Assembly (NCBI GenBank): GCA_963668605.1
Contig: OY764903.1
Location: 1,736,001 to 1,800,000, forward strand
Source of the DNA: G963668605 sp963668605
GTDB lineage: Bacteria > Acidobacteriota > Terriglobia > Bryobacterales > Bryobacteraceae
Direction of reading: 5' to 3'
Length of the DNA: 64,000 nt
The position numbers were made by a program, and so were the translations under genes. This document shows, piece by piece, positions 42,848-52,128 of the stretch; position 1 is the stretch's first letter, and every line of letters starts with the position of its first letter. The notes under the pieces were generated by a model. The model did no database searches and had not been told where the DNA came from. It was given only the letters and a program-made list of their open reading frames with translations.

Positions 42848-43668
42848 TACATCAACTCCTTCAGCGCCATTTCGAGTTCCGCCGCCGTGGGCGCAACACC
42901 GTGCCACTTGGGATTGTTCTCCATGAAGGAGACGCCCTTGCCCTTGATCGTGTTGGCGATCAGCACGGTTGGCTTACCCTTCGTGTTTTCCGCTTCGGCG
43001 AAGGCGGCCTGCAAGGCGGCAATGTCGTGGCCGTCGACGTCGATCACGTGCCAGCCGAAAGCGCGCCATTTCTCGACCAGCGGTTCCAGCGCGAGGATGT
43101 CCCTGATGAAGCCGTCCAATTGAATCTTGTTGTAGTCGACGATGGCCACCACGTTGTCAAGCTTGTGAAAAGCGCCGAACATCGCGGCTTCCCAGATCTG
43201 ACCTTCCTGGATTTCGCCGTCGCCGAGCACGACATACGTGCGCCACGTCTTGTTGTCGAGCTTCGCCGCGCAGCCCATTCCGCAAGCTATCGAGAGGCCC
43301 TGGCCGAGCGAACCAGTGGATGCTTCGAGCGCGGGAATGAAGCGCTTGTCGGGATGGCCCTGATAAATGGAGCCAAGCTTGCGCAGAGTGTTGAGCTGAT
43401 CCTCGGGCGTGTAACCCATCTTCGCCATCACCGAGTAAAGCACCGGAGCGGCATGGCCCTTGGACAGGATGAAACGATCGCGATCTTCCCAACCCGGCTT
43501 GGCCGGATCGTGATTCATCACGTCGTAAAAAAGGGTGACAAGTGTTTCCACCGCCGAAAGCGATCCGCCGGGATGGCCGGATTTAGCCGCGCAAATCATT
43601 TCAACGATATGACGGCGGACTTGTTTCGAGATGGATTGCAGTTCTTCCAGCGTTCGTTTCTGCTTCAT
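42847..43668 (-). CDS. transketolase, N-terminal subunit
   Basis: A 273-residue protein equal to the thiamine-diphosphate-binding domain. SGHPGGSLSAVETLV, FILSKGHAAPVLYSVM and TGSLGQGLSIACGMG are family blocks. The cofactor motif is GDGEIQEGQIWEAAMF, with an N-K-type end in DYNKIQLDG. Two Met residues lie upstream in frame; the one at 43668 fits the family. Split transketolases of this kind are common in many bacteria and archaea. Confidence 0.93.
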   Translation of the reverse strand: MKQKRTLEELQSISKQVRRHIVEMICAAKSGHPGGSLSAVETLVTLFYDVMNHDPAKPGWEDRDRFILSKGHAAPVLYSVMAKMGYTPEDQLNTLRKLGSIYQGHPDKRFIPALEASTGSLGQGLSIACGMGCAAKLDNKTWRTYVVLGDGEIQEGQIWEAAMFGAFHKLDNVVAIVDYNKIQLDGFIRDILALEPLVEKWRAFGWHVIDVDGHDIAALQAAFAEAENTKGKPTVLIANTIKGKGVSFMENNPKWHGVAPTAAELEMALKELM

Positions 43669-43797
43669 GATAATGACTTTTAAGTTTATCATTAGGCCGG
43701 ACCTTGTGTGGTCCGCCGCAAACCGATGAATGTATCATGTGAAGGGCAGGCTTGAATGGCTGTACGCGATTCGAACCGCCGGACTCAGGAGGCCTAA

Positions 43798-44211
43798 GTG
43801 GCAGAAGCAATTACGAAGTCTGAATATTTTTCGATCGTCATTCCGAACAAGGTTGGCGAGGGCGCGCACATCATGTCCGCGTTTAAGGAAGCCGGTATAA
43901 ACTTCGTGGGACTTTGGATTTACCCACTGAACAAGAAACTGGCGAAGGCCGACGTAATCCCCGCCGAGCCGGCGCTCTTCAAGAAAGCCGCGAAGAAGCT
44001 GGGCATCGAGATCGAGGGCAAGAGCGTCTGCTTCATGACCAGCGGCGAAGATCGCATCGGCGCCGTCGCCGAACCGCTCGCGAAACTCGCAGCGGCCGGC
44101 ATCAACGTACGCGCGACGGCAGCCATCTGCGCGGGAGAGGGCCGTTTTGGCGCGATGATCCAATTGGATGCGGACGACGTGAAAAAGGCCGCGAAGGTGT
44201 TGGCCAAGTAA
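43798..44211 (+). CDS. ACT-like domain protein
   Basis: A 137-residue protein starting at GTG. It shows two beta-alpha-beta-like repeats: FSIVIPNKVGEGAHIMSAFK with GINFVGLWIYPL, and CFMTSGEDRIGAVAEPLAKL with GINVRATAAICAGEGRFGA. This is the pattern of paired ACT domains, which usually bind amino acids. It is divergent from the transketolase genes. A regulatory role is likely; the ligand is unknown. Confidence 0.7.
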   Translation: MAEAITKSEYFSIVIPNKVGEGAHIMSAFKEAGINFVGLWIYPLNKKLAKADVIPAEPALFKKAAKKLGIEIEGKSVCFMTSGEDRIGAVAEPLAKLAAAGINVRATAAICAGEGRFGAMIQLDADDVKKAAKVLAK

Positions 44212-44291
44212 AGCAACGTTTGCGGCAGCGGCTGGGGGCAGGTGCCTCGGGCCGTTGCCGCCATTCCTTTAGATGGTCTTGAGCGGCGCGC

Positions 44292-44651
44292 TCAGCGCCA
44301 CGTGAAAGCAAGCCAGATTGCGAGTGCGGCCGCGCCCATCACGGCGAGACTCAGGTACAGCGTCCGGTCCCGCCGCAAACGGAATCCGCGCCGGTCCGGT
44401 TCGTTGCGAGCGATCATGCGGCCTGCCAGCCGCGACTGCACTGGCGTCGGAAGACCTTGAATCGCGCGCGCGATCTCTTCCCTGCCCCGCTCATCCGCAA
44501 TCAAAATCGAGACCGAGTTAGAGCCGCTGGTCGACTGCACGAGCCGCTCCCGCATATCCGGAGGAACCTCGTCGATAGACTTGTAGACCCGCGTCGTCTT
44601 GCCGACGCCGACGAACACAGCGGAGGTCTGAATCGTGCCGTCGTCCTTCAT
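44292..44651 (-). CDS. small C-terminally membrane-anchored protein
   Basis: A 119-residue protein with one membrane segment at the C-terminus (YLSLAVMGAAALAIWLAF) after a basic stretch (RRGFRLRRDR). The soluble part has no known motif. The ATG overlaps the stop of the LysR gene as ATGA, so it is probably co-translated with the regulator. Confidence 0.6.
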   Translation of the reverse strand: MKDDGTIQTSAVFVGVGKTTRVYKSIDEVPPDMRERLVQSTSGSNSVSILIADERGREEIARAIQGLPTPVQSRLAGRMIARNEPDRRGFRLRRDRTLYLSLAVMGAAALAIWLAFTWR

Positions 44652-45580
44652 TTACATGCGGGTCCCGCCAGAGCCGGAGCGTTGAGCGCGGATGCTTCGT
44701 GCGGGGATTTCTTAATCATGACGTCGATGAAACCCAAGGCCGCCTTTGAGAGCGCTTTGTCCTTGCGGTAGATCAGTCCGAGACGCCGGACCAGCGGCTC
44801 CGGCGCAAGCTGTATAGTGGCCAATTTTCCGGCTGCCACCTCTTCGCGGCAATGCGAGCCGGCGACGAACGAGATGCCCAGACCCGCCATCACAAAGCGT
44901 TTGAGCATCTCGGTGGAATCGAGTTCCATCGAAACCTGAATGTGATCTTCCACCAGTTCCATCCAGGCATTCAGCCGGCTGCGCGTGGTTCCGGTCTTTG
45001 GCAGCAGCATCTGGTAGGGGATCAGATCCGTCGCGAGAACGGAGCGGCGCCGAGCCAGAGGATGATCGCAAGGCACCAACAACTTGATCTCGTCGGTGTG
45101 GATCTTCACCACCTGAAGCTTCTTCTCCTCCACCGGCAACTGCGTTACGCCGAAATCTGAGAGGTTGTCCATCACGGCCTGTACTACGCGCGCGCCGTAG
45201 GATCGATCGACATGAAGCTGAACGTTCGGAAATAACTTCTTGAACTCCGAGAAAACTTCCGGCAACACATAGATGCACGTGGCTTCATTCGCGGCGATCA
45301 GCAGTTCCCCGCGCGGCACGCGCTCCAATTCGTTGATCCTGTCCTGTGCCTGGCGGCGAAGTTCGAGAATCTGCGCCGCGTATTCGGCGAAGATCTTACC
45401 CGCCGTGGTCAATGAAATCCGCGTTCCCAGGCGCTCGAACAGGGCGGTGTTGACTTCCTGTTCGATCTGGCGCACCTGCGCACTGATCGCCGGCTGCGTC
45501 CGATAGCACGTTTGCGCAGCCTTCGAGAAGCTCTTCAGGCGAACGATCTCCAGAAACGTATGTAATTGATCGAGATCCAT
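44648..45580 (-). CDS. LysR-family transcriptional regulator
   Basis: The ATG at 45580 gives 310 residues beginning MDLDQLHTFLEIVRLKSFSK; a Met five residues earlier is possible. The winged helix-turn-helix is AAQTCYRTQPAISAQVRQIE, followed by TTAGKIFAEYAAQIL and a LysR substrate-binding domain. Its target is unknown. A cytochrome gene runs in the opposite direction 36 bases away and could be regulated by it. Confidence 0.93.
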   Translation of the reverse strand: MDLDQLHTFLEIVRLKSFSKAAQTCYRTQPAISAQVRQIEQEVNTALFERLGTRISLTTAGKIFAEYAAQILELRRQAQDRINELERVPRGELLIAANEATCIYVLPEVFSEFKKLFPNVQLHVDRSYGARVVQAVMDNLSDFGVTQLPVEEKKLQVVKIHTDEIKLLVPCDHPLARRRSVLATDLIPYQMLLPKTGTTRSRLNAWMELVEDHIQVSMELDSTEMLKRFVMAGLGISFVAGSHCREEVAAGKLATIQLAPEPLVRRLGLIYRKDKALSKAALGFIDVMIKKSPHEASALNAPALAGPACK

Positions 45581-45616
45581 TGCGAACGAGGCCATCAAAA
45601 TTATACCATCGGGAAT

Positions 45617-46036
45617 ATGCTTGACTGCTTCGCAAAACTGGGATTGGCGGCGGTCCTCTCTCTGGCGGCCTTGCCGCTCACAGCCGCGGATGACGGAAAA
45701 GTGGAACGGGGCCGTTACCTCGTCGAGGAGGTCGGCCGGTGCCAGGAATGCCACTCACCCAAACTCGAAACCGGTGAATTCGACAGGAGCCGCTGGCTGA
45801 AAGGCGCTGTGCTCGAAGTGCAGCCGGTTCAGCCCATCCAAGGCTGGCATAAGACAGCGCCCGACCTCACGTCCGCCAGCCGCCTGTTCCAGCGCTGGGG
45901 CGCCGAAAGTCTGGTGAAGTATTTCGTCACCGGTTTGAATCCGCAAGGCAAACCCGCTGACCGGCCGATGCCAACCTACAAGCTGAAGCAGGATGACGCC
46001 GAAGCCATCGTCGAATTCCTGAAGTCGCTCAAATAG
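45617..46036 (+). CDS. exported c-type cytochrome
   Basis: A 139-residue protein with a signal peptide (ending LPLTAA). The haem site is CQECH at residues 42-46, and a candidate axial Met lies in RPMPTYKLKQDDAEAIVEFL. It is a small monohaem cytochrome, probably an electron carrier in the periplasm. The next gene follows after three bases. Confidence 0.88.
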   Translation: MLDCFAKLGLAAVLSLAALPLTAADDGKVERGRYLVEEVGRCQECHSPKLETGEFDRSRWLKGAVLEVQPVQPIQGWHKTAPDLTSASRLFQRWGAESLVKYFVTGLNPQGKPADRPMPTYKLKQDDAEAIVEFLKSLK

Positions 46037-46039
46037 CGC

Positions 46040-47143
46040 GTGCTCCGCAAACTGATCTGGATCGCAGTAGCCGCGCCGGTGTTGTTCGCCCAGACGCCCG
46101 CCAACGTGCTGCTTGTGGTCAACGATTCGTCGCCGGTCTCGCGCAGCATCGGCGAATACTATGCGCGCCGCCGAGGCGTGCCGCTGAAGAACATCTGCCG
46201 CATCCGCACGACGGACAAGGAGGAGATCAGCCGCCAGGTCTTCGACAAGGAGATCGCCGCACCGATCGCCTCCTATCTCCAATCCAATGGCTTGAGCGAA
46301 TCGATTCTCTACCTTGTGACGACCCTGGGCGTACCCCTTAAGATCACTGGATCGAGCGGCATCGACGCTGAACAATCCGCAGTTGATTCCGAGTTGACTC
46401 TGCTCTACCAGACGATGCGCGGACAGCCACACGCGCTGAAGGGCAGCATACGCAATCCGCTCTTCCGCCAGCGCGATCTGCCTTTTCGCCATCCGCAAGT
46501 GCCCATCTACCTGGTCACGCGGCTCGCGGCATATGATTTCCACGACGTGCGCGCCATGATTGACCGCTCGCTGGCCGCAGCCAACCGCGGCGTCTTCGTG
46601 CTCGACTTAACATCGGCTGGATCCGAGAACGGCAACGACTGGCTGCGGGCGGCCGCCCAGGCACTGCCCCAGGACCGCGTGCTGCTCGATGAATCCAAGC
46701 ATGTGATCTACGGCGCGAAACAGGTGATTGGTTACGCCTCCTGGGGATCCAACGATAAGAGCCGGACTGAACGCTGGCTGCGCTTCGAGTGGCTGCCCGG
46801 CGCCATCGCGACCGAGTTTGTTTCGACCAACGCGCGCACGTTCGCGCGGCCTCCGGATTCCTGGACGATCAGCACTTGGGACAAAGCGGACAAACCGAAA
46901 TGGTGGGACGATTCGCCGCAAACATTGACGGCGGACCTGATCCACGAAGGAGCGACGGGCGCCTCCGGCCACGTCTATGAACCGTACCTGTCGCGAACAC
47001 CGCGGCCGGACTACGTACTGCCCGCCTATGCGAGCGGCCGCAACCTGGCAGAGAGTTTCTACCTGGGGATTCCGGCGTTGAGCTGGATGAACGTGGTAAT
47101 TGGCGATCCGCTCTGCACGCTCGGCAAGCCGCAATCCCGATAA
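46040..47143 (+). CDS. exported TIGR03790-family protein
   Basis: A 367-residue protein starting at GTG with a signal peptide (VLFAQ). The opening NVLLVVNDSSPVSRSIGEYY followed by RRRGVPLKNICRI, then ILYLVTTLGVPLKI and YLVTRLAAYDFHDVRAMID, match TIGR03790, a family of unknown function found in Acidobacteriota, Planctomycetota and others. It is close behind the cytochrome gene and may be co-transcribed. Confidence 0.82.
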   Translation: MLRKLIWIAVAAPVLFAQTPANVLLVVNDSSPVSRSIGEYYARRRGVPLKNICRIRTTDKEEISRQVFDKEIAAPIASYLQSNGLSESILYLVTTLGVPLKITGSSGIDAEQSAVDSELTLLYQTMRGQPHALKGSIRNPLFRQRDLPFRHPQVPIYLVTRLAAYDFHDVRAMIDRSLAAANRGVFVLDLTSAGSENGNDWLRAAAQALPQDRVLLDESKHVIYGAKQVIGYASWGSNDKSRTERWLRFEWLPGAIATEFVSTNARTFARPPDSWTISTWDKADKPKWWDDSPQTLTADLIHEGATGASGHVYEPYLSRTPRPDYVLPAYASGRNLAESFYLGIPALSWMNVVIGDPLCTLGKPQSR

Positions 47144-47186
47144 CCCTGCTACCCTTTGTGATGGGAAAACGAATCCCGGAGAACAA

Positions 47187-47453
47187 ATGTTGCGAAGCGC
47201 GGAAGAGTTCGGCGAGCAGGAACTCGCCCTGATCTACATTGCGAAAAAACTGAAGGAATCCCTGGCGCTCGAAAACGTCCTGACCACGGCCAAAGTCGAT
47301 TACATGATTGAGACCGACACCTATGTCGGCGGCATTCTGTTTCGCTCGGCGCGCGTGGGCGCTTTTTTCTATGTTACGCCGGAGATCGAAGCAAGCACCC
47401 GCGCACTGCTCATCGAAAACGGCTACAAGCCCTACGAAGCGCTGGCGACCTAA
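47187..47453 (+). CDS. small hypothetical protein
   Basis: An 88-residue protein with a GGAGAA ribosome site before the ATG. The sequence (ALIYIAKKLKESLALENVL, then VDYMIETDTYVGGILF) has a ferredoxin-like alternation of helix and strand, like small DUF2007-type signal-transducing proteins. That likeness is weak. Confidence 0.6.
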   Translation: MLRSAEEFGEQELALIYIAKKLKESLALENVLTTAKVDYMIETDTYVGGILFRSARVGAFFYVTPEIEASTRALLIENGYKPYEALAT

Positions 47454-47501
47454 CGTCCATTCACGAAGTTGCAGGCATCGACGAATGAAGGTGGAATCGC
47501 C

Positions 47502-47578
47502 GCCTCCGCTCGCTCACGGCACTGTTGGTTCTCTTGTGCACCGCTCAAACAGTGCCGGGAACGATGGTGACCGGAGGC
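47502..47578. repeat. inverted pair of palindromic repeats, empty intron target
   Basis: GCCTCCGCTCGCTCACGGCA at 47502-47521 (arm to 47528) faces CAAACAGTGCCGGGAACG...GACCGGAGGC at 47546-47578. The right arm ends ACCGGAGGC as at the two intron sites, but here plain sequence (AAAAATATC) follows. The pair lies between two convergent genes, where a terminator is expected. Confidence 0.8.
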
Positions 47579-47608
47579 AAAAATATCATCAGTTTCGGAG
47601 ATCCGCCG

Positions 47609-50509
47609 CTACGGCCGCTGCACGGTCACGACGACCGGGTCGCTCTCTAGCGCGTTGTTCAGCGAGCGCACCTGCACGACGTTCGTGCCGGGGCGCACCG
47701 TCTCCGGAATTTGCGCCGACAACTGGCCGCTGGACGTCCTCAGCAACGGCAGCGCGACGTCGTTGAAAACGACGCAGGAGCCGCCCAACACCGTCGGTGC
47801 AGGCACGATTTCCGCCGTCGCCGCGCTGGCCAGGTTCGTGCCGTTCACTGTGATGAAGCTGCCCGGCTTGAAGTTCGGCGTCCCATCAATCGAATTGACG
47901 ATGCCGCGCGAACCCGTAGCTATCGCCGGACGGATGCCGCTGGTACCCGTGGCCGTTAGCGGAATTATGCTAAGGCCGGAGATGGTAAGTACATACGCCG
48001 TCCCCTTGGAATCGACGACCATCTGGCGCGGCGGGATGTTAATGCGCTGCGTTCCAAACACGGTGTAGGTCGGATTCTCCGGGGCAACAGCCACCAGTTG
48101 CTCGGCGCCTGTGCGCGTATCCACCTTTTCGATCGTCGCGCGGACCTCGTCGCGCGTTACGGCAGTGATATTGTTACGAACGGGCGTCGTCAAGCGCACG
48201 AAAAAGTTCTCGTCGAGCGCCGCAACGGAAGCGATGTTGCGCTGCCCTGCGCTGACGATTGTCGTCGTCGGCGGCTGGCCCGGTTGGGCGGGGGGACCCG
48301 TCTGTACGACGCCGGGCTTCTCCGCTCCGCCGATCACCGTCAGCGACGAGTTCAGAATCAGACCGTTCGCGGTGAAGAAATTGCTGCTCTTCGACGCTGT
48401 CATTGGACCGTAGTAGCTCAGGATTGGATTCGAAAATAGCGGCCGCGCCGAGATGTAGGTATCGTTAAGCGCGTCATAGAGATAGGCCGTCCCGTTGCCG
48501 TCAAGCACGATGATCCGGTCGGCTTCCGGCGTGGCCAGCATCTGCGTGTTGCCACCGCCGGCAAACGTGTTGGGACTAACGCCGTCGCCGGTCGGCCGCG
48601 GCACCGCCACGTCGCCCACCACTTTCCAGCGCGAGCCATTGTTCATCACAAACTGCAAGCCCGAGAGGCCGTAGGCTAGAGTGCGCGGATAGATCACGCC
48701 CTGGTTGCCGGCCCGCGGGATGGCCGGAAACACCACATTTCCCGTAACACGCGCTCCATCCAGATCGACCACGCTGATCGTCTCGCTGCCGGCATTAGCC
48801 ACATAGAGTGTCGCGCCGTCGGTCGACATCGCCATTTGCCGCGGCAGTTGTCCCACCGGGATCGGATCGACGAAGCGCAATCTCTTGAGATCGAAAACCT
48901 CCAGGCGATTGTAGCCGGAATTGCAGATATACAGTTTGCCGCGCGGCTCGTCGAGCAGGATGTCGAGCATACCCTGCGACGTGTCGTTGACCGAGGGCAT
49001 CGGGTAGATCAGTCCGCGCTGGTCCGACTGCCGGTAATTCATGTACACGCGAATCGAGTTGGGAATATTGATCGCCTCGGCCGAGGCCAGATTGACGTTC
49101 TGCGCAGAACCTGTATTCGAGGCGTTGCCTGTGTACAGATTGGTGCCCGCCTGCCGGTTCACTCCCGCGCGACCCGGCTCCATAACGAAGCTGACAGAGG
49201 ACGGCGCAACGCCGCTTTTCACTTCGCTGATCAACGCCGCCCCGGTATTCGGCACGCTGAAGGTCAGCTTGCCCTTGCCGAGATTGTTGATCTTGACTTC
49301 GGTCTTGGCGAGCCCCTTGTTGCATTCGTCGTTGGCTAGAAAGACCTGTGTGACGGCGGGCTGCAGTATCGGGTAGTCATAGAGCTTGGCCAACGGCAGA
49401 TGGATCAGGCCGGATTCCGACATGGCCCAGGCCTCGGAGCCGTCCGGCGTCATCACCATCCGTGAGACGACACTTTCTGGAACCTTGATGCCCAACCGGA
49501 TGGACAGGTTGCGCCCGTCGGCGACGAACAGCGTGGAAGCCTGCGGCCGCGTGGCCGGCTGCGAGAAAGGCGCGGCGTTAAAAGCCGCGTAAAGCGTCTG
49601 GCCGCCATCCGCTGAAAAGGTACTTCCGCCGATATTCTGCTGTGTGTTGAAGTTGCTGCTCAGCGGAAAAGGAGCGTTAGCTGTCGTCATCTGGCCCACC
49701 ACAGCCAGCGTGGCGACATCGTACATAGTGAAGCCGGCCATGATGCGCTCGCCATCCGGCGACATCGAAAGCACGCTCGACTGGCCGCCCACCGAGCGGC
49801 TGCGCAGGATCGTGCCCGAGGCCACTTCGTACACAAATAGATAAGTACTGTTACCGTTATTGAAAACCGTCAAGCCCACGATGAACTGCCCGTCCGGCGT
49901 GCGCAGCAGCTTGCCGCGGAACTGCGTGACGGGACGCACAAACACACCCGGTTGCCCGACCGGCGTGGGAGCCGGCGGAGGGAACGCCACGGGCAGTACC
50001 TGCACCGATTGTTGCTGCGTGGGATCGTAGATCAGAAGCGTATTCTGCGTGGCGTTCGCGCCGGTACCTTGCGTCGTGATCAGCACGCGCCCGTCGCTGC
50101 CCACCGCGACGCCTTCTGGCCTGGCCGGCAGCGTCACGGTCTGAACCACGCCGTTGCTGCCCAAGTCGATCACGCTGATAGAGGAGTTTGCGTTATTCGA
50201 GACATAGAGATATGAACCGTCCATCGACATCGCCGCCGCCAGCGGCTGGGTGCCGACCTTGATCGACCCGACCATCGCTTTCGCGCGGTAGTCGTAAATG
50301 TCCACCCGTCCTGTCGGCTGTGAGACCAGGTACAACCGCTCACGGACATCGTCGAGAACCACGTCCGAGGGCGTTCCGCCCAGATAGATGACGTCGCCGA
50401 AGGTCGCGCCCTGAGTCTGGGCCTTCGACGCCGGGGCGACGCAGATCCCGATCCAAATCACGGCGGCGACGATACGCATAAAGGCAAAGTGTTGCAATGG
50501 CATCTCCAC
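47609..50509 (-). CDS. exported beta-propeller protein with Solibacter-type C-terminal domain
   Basis: A 966-residue protein with a signal peptide (hydrophobic stretch after about residue 10). Two propeller regions contain YVTN-like repeats such as AMSMDGSYLYVSNNANSSIS and AMSTDGATLYVANAGSETIS. The last 80 residues (FITVNGTNLASAATAEIVP through LPLLRTSSGQLSAQIPE) match TIGR03437, a C-terminal domain almost confined to Solibacter relatives. The start is uncertain: GTG at 50509 or ATG six bases later or at 50479. It may act as an adhesive or surface protein. Confidence 0.88.
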   Translation of the reverse strand: MEMPLQHFAFMRIVAAVIWIGICVAPASKAQTQGATFGDVIYLGGTPSDVVLDDVRERLYLVSQPTGRVDIYDYRAKAMVGSIKVGTQPLAAAMSMDGSYLYVSNNANSSISVIDLGSNGVVQTVTLPARPEGVAVGSDGRVLITTQGTGANATQNTLLIYDPTQQQSVQVLPVAFPPPAPTPVGQPGVFVRPVTQFRGKLLRTPDGQFIVGLTVFNNGNSTYLFVYEVASGTILRSRSVGGQSSVLSMSPDGERIMAGFTMYDVATLAVVGQMTTANAPFPLSSNFNTQQNIGGSTFSADGGQTLYAAFNAAPFSQPATRPQASTLFVADGRNLSIRLGIKVPESVVSRMVMTPDGSEAWAMSESGLIHLPLAKLYDYPILQPAVTQVFLANDECNKGLAKTEVKINNLGKGKLTFSVPNTGAALISEVKSGVAPSSVSFVMEPGRAGVNRQAGTNLYTGNASNTGSAQNVNLASAEAINIPNSIRVYMNYRQSDQRGLIYPMPSVNDTSQGMLDILLDEPRGKLYICNSGYNRLEVFDLKRLRFVDPIPVGQLPRQMAMSTDGATLYVANAGSETISVVDLDGARVTGNVVFPAIPRAGNQGVIYPRTLAYGLSGLQFVMNNGSRWKVVGDVAVPRPTGDGVSPNTFAGGGNTQMLATPEADRIIVLDGNGTAYLYDALNDTYISARPLFSNPILSYYGPMTASKSSNFFTANGLILNSSLTVIGGAEKPGVVQTGPPAQPGQPPTTTIVSAGQRNIASVAALDENFFVRLTTPVRNNITAVTRDEVRATIEKVDTRTGAEQLVAVAPENPTYTVFGTQRINIPPRQMVVDSKGTAYVLTISGLSIIPLTATGTSGIRPAIATGSRGIVNSIDGTPNFKPGSFITVNGTNLASAATAEIVPAPTVLGGSCVVFNDVALPLLRTSSGQLSAQIPETVRPGTNVVQVRSLNNALESDPVVVTVQRP

Positions 50510-50578
50510 TTAAGATACCCTAACCCTTCCAACGAAGTTAAGTTGCTTCAGCGCGCAACAAAATCACCTAGATTGGGT

Positions 50579-50941
50579 TTGAGGCTTTTGCAGCATATTC
50601 TGGTACGCAATAGCACGAGGGAAAAGGTACTGGCGGATCGCGCGCTGCTCGCGGGTAATAGCCGGGAGCGCCGCACAGGGCTCCTCAAACATGCCAGCCT
50701 ACCCGCCGGCGAGGGACTCTGGATCGTGCCGTGCGAGGCGATACACACATTTGGAATGAAATTCCCGATCGACATTCTCTTTCTGGACCGAAAGAGGAAG
50801 ATTCTAAAGACTCGCAACGCGATCGTGCCGAGGCGCTTCTCCGTCTGCCTGAGAGCGCATTCGGTCCTGGAACTCCCGGCCGGAACCCTGCTGGGCACAG
50901 GTACCGAAGCGGGAGACACGTTGGAAATCACAAAATTATGA
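50579..50941 (+). CDS. DUF192 family protein
   Basis: The DUF192 pattern is complete: VRNSTREKVLADRALLAGNS, RRTGLLKHASLPAGEGLWI, EAIHTFGMKFPIDILFLD and VLELPAGT. The start is unclear. TTG at 50579 was chosen to avoid the opposite gene; an ATG at 50489 would overlap that gene's start. The stop overlaps the next start as ATGA. DUF192 proteins are small beta proteins of unknown role, and this one is coupled to the pilus locus. Confidence 0.78.
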   Translation: MRLLQHILVRNSTREKVLADRALLAGNSRERRTGLLKHASLPAGEGLWIVPCEAIHTFGMKFPIDILFLDRKRKILKTRNAIVPRRFSVCLRAHSVLELPAGTLLGTGTEAGDTLEITKL

Positions 50942-51906
50942 CCGCGCGTCTGACAGCGGCCGTGGCCGCCTTTATCGTTTGCAGCTCCTGTGCGCACCGC
51001 AGCGCTAAGCCCGCGCTGAGCAGCGGCGGTCTGCCTCCAGCCATGTACCGGCAGGTCGTCAACGCGGTCAATGCCGGGGACGGCGACTACGAAGTCCGCA
51101 GCCTGCGCGCGGAGATGACTGCGAATCCGGCGGACCTGAAACCGCGTCTCGCCCTCGCCCGGCGCTACACCGATCTGGGCTACCCCGAAATCGCTCTCGA
51201 ACACGCACGCCTCGCGGTGGAACGCTTTCCGAATTCTCCCGAAGCTCAGGAGATGCTGGCCCGTAGCCTGCGGCGCATGAAGCTTCACAAAGCGGCTGCC
51301 ACCGGCATCGAAAGCTACCTGGCGTCGGCGCGGCCCGTTTCGCCGCAGCTCTATTCCTGGCTCGGCATCATTCGCGACGAAATGCGCGAATACTCCGCGG
51401 CCGAGCAGGCCCACCGCAAAGCGGTCGAACTGAATCCGACCAGCGATTCGCTGCGCAACAACCTGGGTTACAATTTGTTCTTGCAGGATCGCAAGCAGGA
51501 AGCCGCCGCCGAGTTCCGCGCCGCACTCAAGCTGAACGAGCATTCCGAGATTGCGCGTAACAACTTGGGCACGGCGATCGCCTCTCAACCGGACGAAGCG
51601 ATCTTAATGTGGCAGTCAACCGGCGGTCCGGCGACCGCCCACAATAATCTGGCCGTGGTACTGATGGAAGAAAAAAGGTACCAGGAGGCACGGAAGGAAC
51701 TGGAAATCGCGCTAGGATATAGGCGGGATCATCCGGCGGCGCTCAGCAACCTGAGCCTTCTGTCCACGGTGGATGGAAAACCGGCTTCCGCGCCGGTGAA
51801 GGAACGGCAATCCTTCTGGAAGCGGTTCGCCCATGAAATGCATGAGGCATTCGTGGGCCGGGATGAACAACAGACTAGCGGAGCGGTCAAGACCGCTTCG
51901 CGATAG
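50938..51906 (+). CDS. TPR protein of the Tad pilus locus (TadD-like)
   Basis: A 322-residue exported protein; the N-terminus FIVCSSCAH may be a lipoprotein signal with a weak lipobox. TPR units are clear: YTDLGYPEIALEHARLAVER, EYSAAEQAHRKAVELNP and DRKQEAAAEFRAALKLN. TadD-type TPR lipoproteins help secretin assembly in Tad systems. It lies directly before the pilin gene. Confidence 0.78.
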   Translation: MTARLTAAVAAFIVCSSCAHRSAKPALSSGGLPPAMYRQVVNAVNAGDGDYEVRSLRAEMTANPADLKPRLALARRYTDLGYPEIALEHARLAVERFPNSPEAQEMLARSLRRMKLHKAAATGIESYLASARPVSPQLYSWLGIIRDEMREYSAAEQAHRKAVELNPTSDSLRNNLGYNLFLQDRKQEAAAEFRAALKLNEHSEIARNNLGTAIASQPDEAILMWQSTGGPATAHNNLAVVLMEEKRYQEARKELEIALGYRRDHPAALSNLSLLSTVDGKPASAPVKERQSFWKRFAHEMHEAFVGRDEQQTSGAVKTASR

Positions 51907-51926
51907 ATCGAGAACTGGAGATCGTT

Positions 51927-52112
51927 ATGAATAACTTCTTCCTTCGCCTGCTCAAAGACGAGCAAGGTCAGGACCTGGTGGAATACGCCTTGATTGTCGC
52001 GGCCGTGGGCCTGGCGCTGATCACTACGGTGAACCAGCTTTCGACTGCGGTCGTCAGCCTCTACTCGAGCATTACGCAGGGACTTACCAGCATCGGGGCC
52101 TCGGGGCAGTAG
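51927..52112 (+). CDS. flp: Flp-type pilin
   Basis: A 61-residue prepilin. The leader NNFFLRLLKDEQG is followed by QDLVEYALIVAAVGLALIT, with Glu at +5 after the expected cleavage at Gly14. This is the signature of Flp/Fap pilins, which form Tad adhesion pili. A ribosome site GGAG precedes the ATG. No prepilin peptidase gene is in the window. Confidence 0.93.
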   Translation: MNNFFLRLLKDEQGQDLVEYALIVAAVGLALITTVNQLSTAVVSLYSSITQGLTSIGASGQ

Positions 52113-52128
52113 CGCCCCCGAGGGTAGC

